From assembly GCA_022508445.1 (NCBI GenBank), contig JAFLVG010000003.1, positions 1 through 64,000 of the forward strand: a stretch of 64,000 nucleotides of DNA. Direction: 5' to 3'. Positions 62,301 to 64,000 of the stretch are shown piece after piece. The DNA comes from Clostridiales bacterium. Its GTDB lineage: Bacteria; Bacillota; Clostridia; Christensenellales; Pumilibacteraceae. The notes beneath the pieces are model-generated. The model had not been told where the DNA came from. It did no database searches and saw nothing but the letters and a program-made list of their open reading frames with translations. Made by a program: the position numbers and the translations under genes. Within the stretch, counting starts at the first letter, position 1. The number at the start of each line of letters is the position of its first letter.

Positions 62301-64000
62301 TTATCGTATGGGTGGTGACGCTGCTTTTTACCGTATATACTATCGTTTCGATGCCGTGGTCCGCACCGGGTTGTGTCAACTTTGACTTGTCGAATTCGCC
62401 CCAAACCCAATTGCCGCCGATTGCAAATACGGGCGCCCATTTGTTTCCCGCAGGCGAAACCTTAAAGGTTGTGTACGCGCTCACCGCTTCGTAGTTGACG
62501 GTATCCGCCAAAGCCGCAATAACGGTTATATTGTATGTGCCTATCGATAACTCGTCGAGAGCCGAAATAAGAGCTAATACCTGACCGTCGTCTCTGACGC
62601 CCAGATTAACCGCAACGGTTTTGGATTGACCTATGCCTGTGGTGGAGTTAACGATTGTGTACGTCAAGATATAGTTGTCGAATGCTTTGATTTCGGCTGT
62701 TATAAGCACCGAACTTTTCCAGCCGGCGTTGCTCCATTCGAGTTCGGCTTCCGGAGTTTGTTTCCATTCAAGCGCTTTCTTTTTTATTTCAAACTTGAAT
62801 GTTGCCGAAATCTCGGTATAATTGTCCGTTCCGAGCACGGTAGCAACCAAGAGATAGCTGCCGGCATGTGCGGTTGCAAGACTTTCTTTCGCTATCTCGG
62901 CGCCGTTTATAACCCATGTGCCGCCGTCGTTTCGCGCAGGGAAATATGTATAAACTATCGGATCGTTATACTTGGCGCTGGCTCCGTTGTCTTTGGGTTC
63001 GTTGGGTTGATCTCCGTAAGTCCAATCTGCTATGGACGGCTTCTTGCTCTCGTCGAGCCAAGCATTAGTCGCCTTGCTTACAGAGAAACGAATATCGCGC
63101 GAGATCGAAGCGTAGTTGCCGAACTTGCTATCCTCAGGCACTTCCGCATGCAGGTTGTATCTGCCGCCGTATTTGCCGCCCGCAGTGAGCTTAATTAGCT
63201 TATTGTCTTTGACAAGCGCTTTCAAAAAGTCCTCATATTCAAGCTTATTGAACCCTTCGACATAGCCCTCGACCGTGTTGCCGTCGTCATCCAAATACTG
63301 AACGGTGTACTCGGTCTTGCCGAATTTTGCAACACCGTTTGTAAATGTAATCGTTGAAACATCGTCGTCGTACGTCCAACCCAATATCGAAGGGATAGCG
63401 CCCGTCCATTCGTTTGCGGCCTGCGTAATGATGAATGTAACGGACTGGCTCAAATCCCCGTAGTTCTTCGTGCCTAATAATGTTACCGACAAAGTGTAAC
63501 CGCCGACATTCAATGTTTTGAGTGCATTTACGGTTTCCTCACTGAGCCCGCCGTCATCCGTAACTTCAAGCGACATCTCCCATGTTGCATCCTCGTCATC
63601 ATCCGGCGAACTTGCGAAATCAATTCCCCTGTGCAATGTGTACGTAATCTTTTTGGCCGGATCTTCGTTATATTTAGCTGCGGCGGCGCGGAAACTGCCT
63701 TCGATAAAACTGCCGTATGCCCAACCGACCATAACCGGCGAAGTCTCCCAAGCATTTTCCGCCTGTGCAACAGTAAATATCGTGGACGTCGAAAGGTCCG
63801 CGTAATTTTTCGTGCCGATCAAACGCGCGACGAGCGTATATGTGTCGCACGGCAAGGCTTTAAGTTTATCTTCAACCTTAACTCCGTTTATCACATCGGT
63901 CAATTTGGTAAAGCTCCATTCCCCTTCGCCCGAAACGGTTGTGCCGGTATAGAGCGTGTACGTAACAGTATTGCCTTCGGTGTTATAATACGCCGCACCG
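59335..64000 (-). CDS. Giant repeat surface protein (N-terminus beyond window)
   Basis: At least 1,554 residues; the frame stays open to the window edge. I count 14 repeats of about 85-130 aa, each starting near NxW...P.I..WxYG (for example ENAWETSPVMVGWAYGSF, NEWTGAIPSILGWTYDDD, NAWLDESKKPSIADWTYGDQ, NAWTGTPRITPWYYGSYDEE) and ending with GxYxLxAxVxGTxNYxxLS then FxIxxA. This fits an Ig-like MBG/YDG-type beta-sandwich. The C-terminus has a helix (LIDIILGAVACIFAVVVIIF) and RRYKEN, so it is membrane-anchored without LPxTG. First visible gene of the surface operon. Confidence 0.82.
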   Translation of the reverse strand, partial: GAAYYNTEGNTVTYTLYTGTTVSGEGEWSFTKLTDVINGVKVEDKLKALPCDTYTLVARLIGTKNYADLSTSTIFTVAQAENAWETSPVMVGWAYGSFIEGSFRAAAAKYNEDPAKKITYTLHRGIDFASSPDDDEDATWEMSLEVTDDGGLSEETVNALKTLNVGGYTLSVTLLGTKNYGDLSQSVTFIITQAANEWTGAIPSILGWTYDDDVSTITFTNGVAKFGKTEYTVQYLDDDGNTVEGYVEGFNKLEYEDFLKALVKDNKLIKLTAGGKYGGRYNLHAEVPEDSKFGNYASISRDIRFSVSKATNAWLDESKKPSIADWTYGDQPNEPKDNGASAKYNDPIVYTYFPARNDGGTWVINGAEIAKESLATAHAGSYLLVATVLGTDNYTEISATFKFEIKKKALEWKQTPEAELEWSNAGWKSSVLITAEIKAFDNYILTYTIVNSTTGIGQSKTVAVNLGVRDDGQVLALISALDELSIGTYNITVIAALADTVNYEAVSAYTTFKVSPAGNKWAPVFAIGGNWVWGEFDKSKLTQPGADHGIETIVYTVKSSVTTHTISAAEEGSAKAAFEALVLYLSSLYAGDYTIAVSIAETITYAGLKLDEDISFKVLQITTKWSVSTESTNSAKISWVYGSLQNPELEEPTILQEYKGWNSTATYTLKVDGTENGSLYNGSSWSALITELQKHGAGTYIASAHIAAGINHTALDYSVTVTVSASENAWKEGKKPTDITWTYGIYPDTLEFEAEHNNDKLTITFNNNNITSNFMDVLKGLNANETAYSLIISIAGDDMYGGLSETILLKINQADNEWEKDADKIVISNWKYSDRESEIDTKLALPVPMHGDSATVVVTYKLNNGDEEAARATINYADGEVNENDLAALISKLCKLGVVAGGYKLTITVIEKSNNYKELFAVSNVFYIEKATNRWETDPIFKGTNVKSTGEKSYEWVFGSDISAVATPRYGTVKVLYNTTDGREDEWAERQPANVGTYYAKFFVKSDSDNYSDLADYILTFEITGSENRVFNVSPGVTSWTWHNYDKKVNLFTGIPASGGIVWFEVKDASGKTIGRQFRLVNSKGSYSGNFVEDIYAPDDIIDKLNELDQGTYTLSLYVEAKGNYKSFDFDTTFNVGIAVNAWTGTPRITPWYYGSYDEEVNVPIAVSRYGTPVILITNQSDHKEYYNSITGVNLLATAPVGTYMMSVGVAGESKKFSGLSEEIEFQIFVNSDINFWVVVPSIEGWAANIDGTVTMPSGQPFRGSPYFVFYSATLNGNEYELQRVNADFKDSNGVLSVKKIDKGRRYAEDFYIPTAPGTYFMYSYAVSERDNDDLGENHSSRIMFTIRDREIVWEQNVRISSVLYLGEKSSWAKPTAKTNLPDADDIKYKYLDALTRRYVGTQIPTTPGKYIVVATVSARYTKEITSEMMFEVALSKNAWVNDTSPTIGNWSEEFSKNSPDPVGKALHGTVFYMYINKENPDIVFTDKPTAAGHYIMIARVELDGYETLEARYEFTIEPAFDETFLLIDIILGAVACIFAVVVIIFAIRRYKEN

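Overview
The window reads as chromosomal DNA of an endospore-forming member of the Clostridia (phylum Bacillota). The evidence is Spo0A, a YabP-YabQ cortex-protein pair, a Gram-positive LtaS-like sulfatase, type III glutamine synthetase, Clostridia-type large serine recombinase/TnpW genes, strong AGGAGG ribosome sites and many TTGACA/TATAAT promoters. Placement below class is not possible from the sequence alone. Both window ends cut genes: tuf on the left and a giant repeat protein on the right.

Layout. 1-5.1 kb: the str operon on the minus strand (rpsL, rpsG, fusA, tuf), with long repeat-bearing spacers. 5.2-10.2 kb: a minus-strand operon pfk, ppx, ppk, GNAT (polyphosphate and glycolysis). 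10.3-12.8 kb: a plus-strand operon of a duplicated DUF1538 membrane protein and two P-II-like proteins. 12.8-23.2 kb: two paralogous zinc-ribbon membrane proteins, an XRE repressor with its own operators, asnS, a TspO-like membrane protein, a promoter-driven orphan transcript (candidate small RNA), a Sel1-repeat membrane protein and glnN. 23.2-24.1 kb: tRNA-Pro(AGG) and tRNA-Gly(CCC), with a 50-bp duplication next to the tRNA terminator. 24.1-30.2 kb: HD hydrolase, glf, a GT2 glycosyltransferase, then an acyl-ACP thioesterase behind two DegV (fatty-acid-binding) genes with a structured leader. 30.4-46 kb: spo0A, a secreted protein, then the main finding. 46-52 kb: P-loop kinase, membrane proteins, an LtaS-like enzyme and a ClC channel. 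52-64 kb: iron-type alcohol dehydrogenase, purF and an operon of large cell-surface proteins.

Main finding. A collagen-like (Gly-X-Y) gene is split in two. Its Cys-rich 5' part lies at 43785-44072 and its long Gly-X-Y 3' part at 32254-33096, on the same strand and in compatible frames. Between them is a 10.76-kb element whose ends are 15-bp inverted repeats (14/15 identical). The element encodes a TnpX-like large serine recombinase and TnpW at one end and four membrane or surface genes, two carrying TlpA-type thioredoxin domains. Precise excision at the shared trinucleotide would restore an in-frame collagen-like gene of about 351 codons. That gene sits directly behind a GT2/TPR glycosyltransferase resembling the SgtA-BclA3 arrangement of C. 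difficile spores, next to yabPQ and not far from spo0A. This resembles the developmentally excised skin elements, but in a putative spore-surface collagen gene and with redox cargo.
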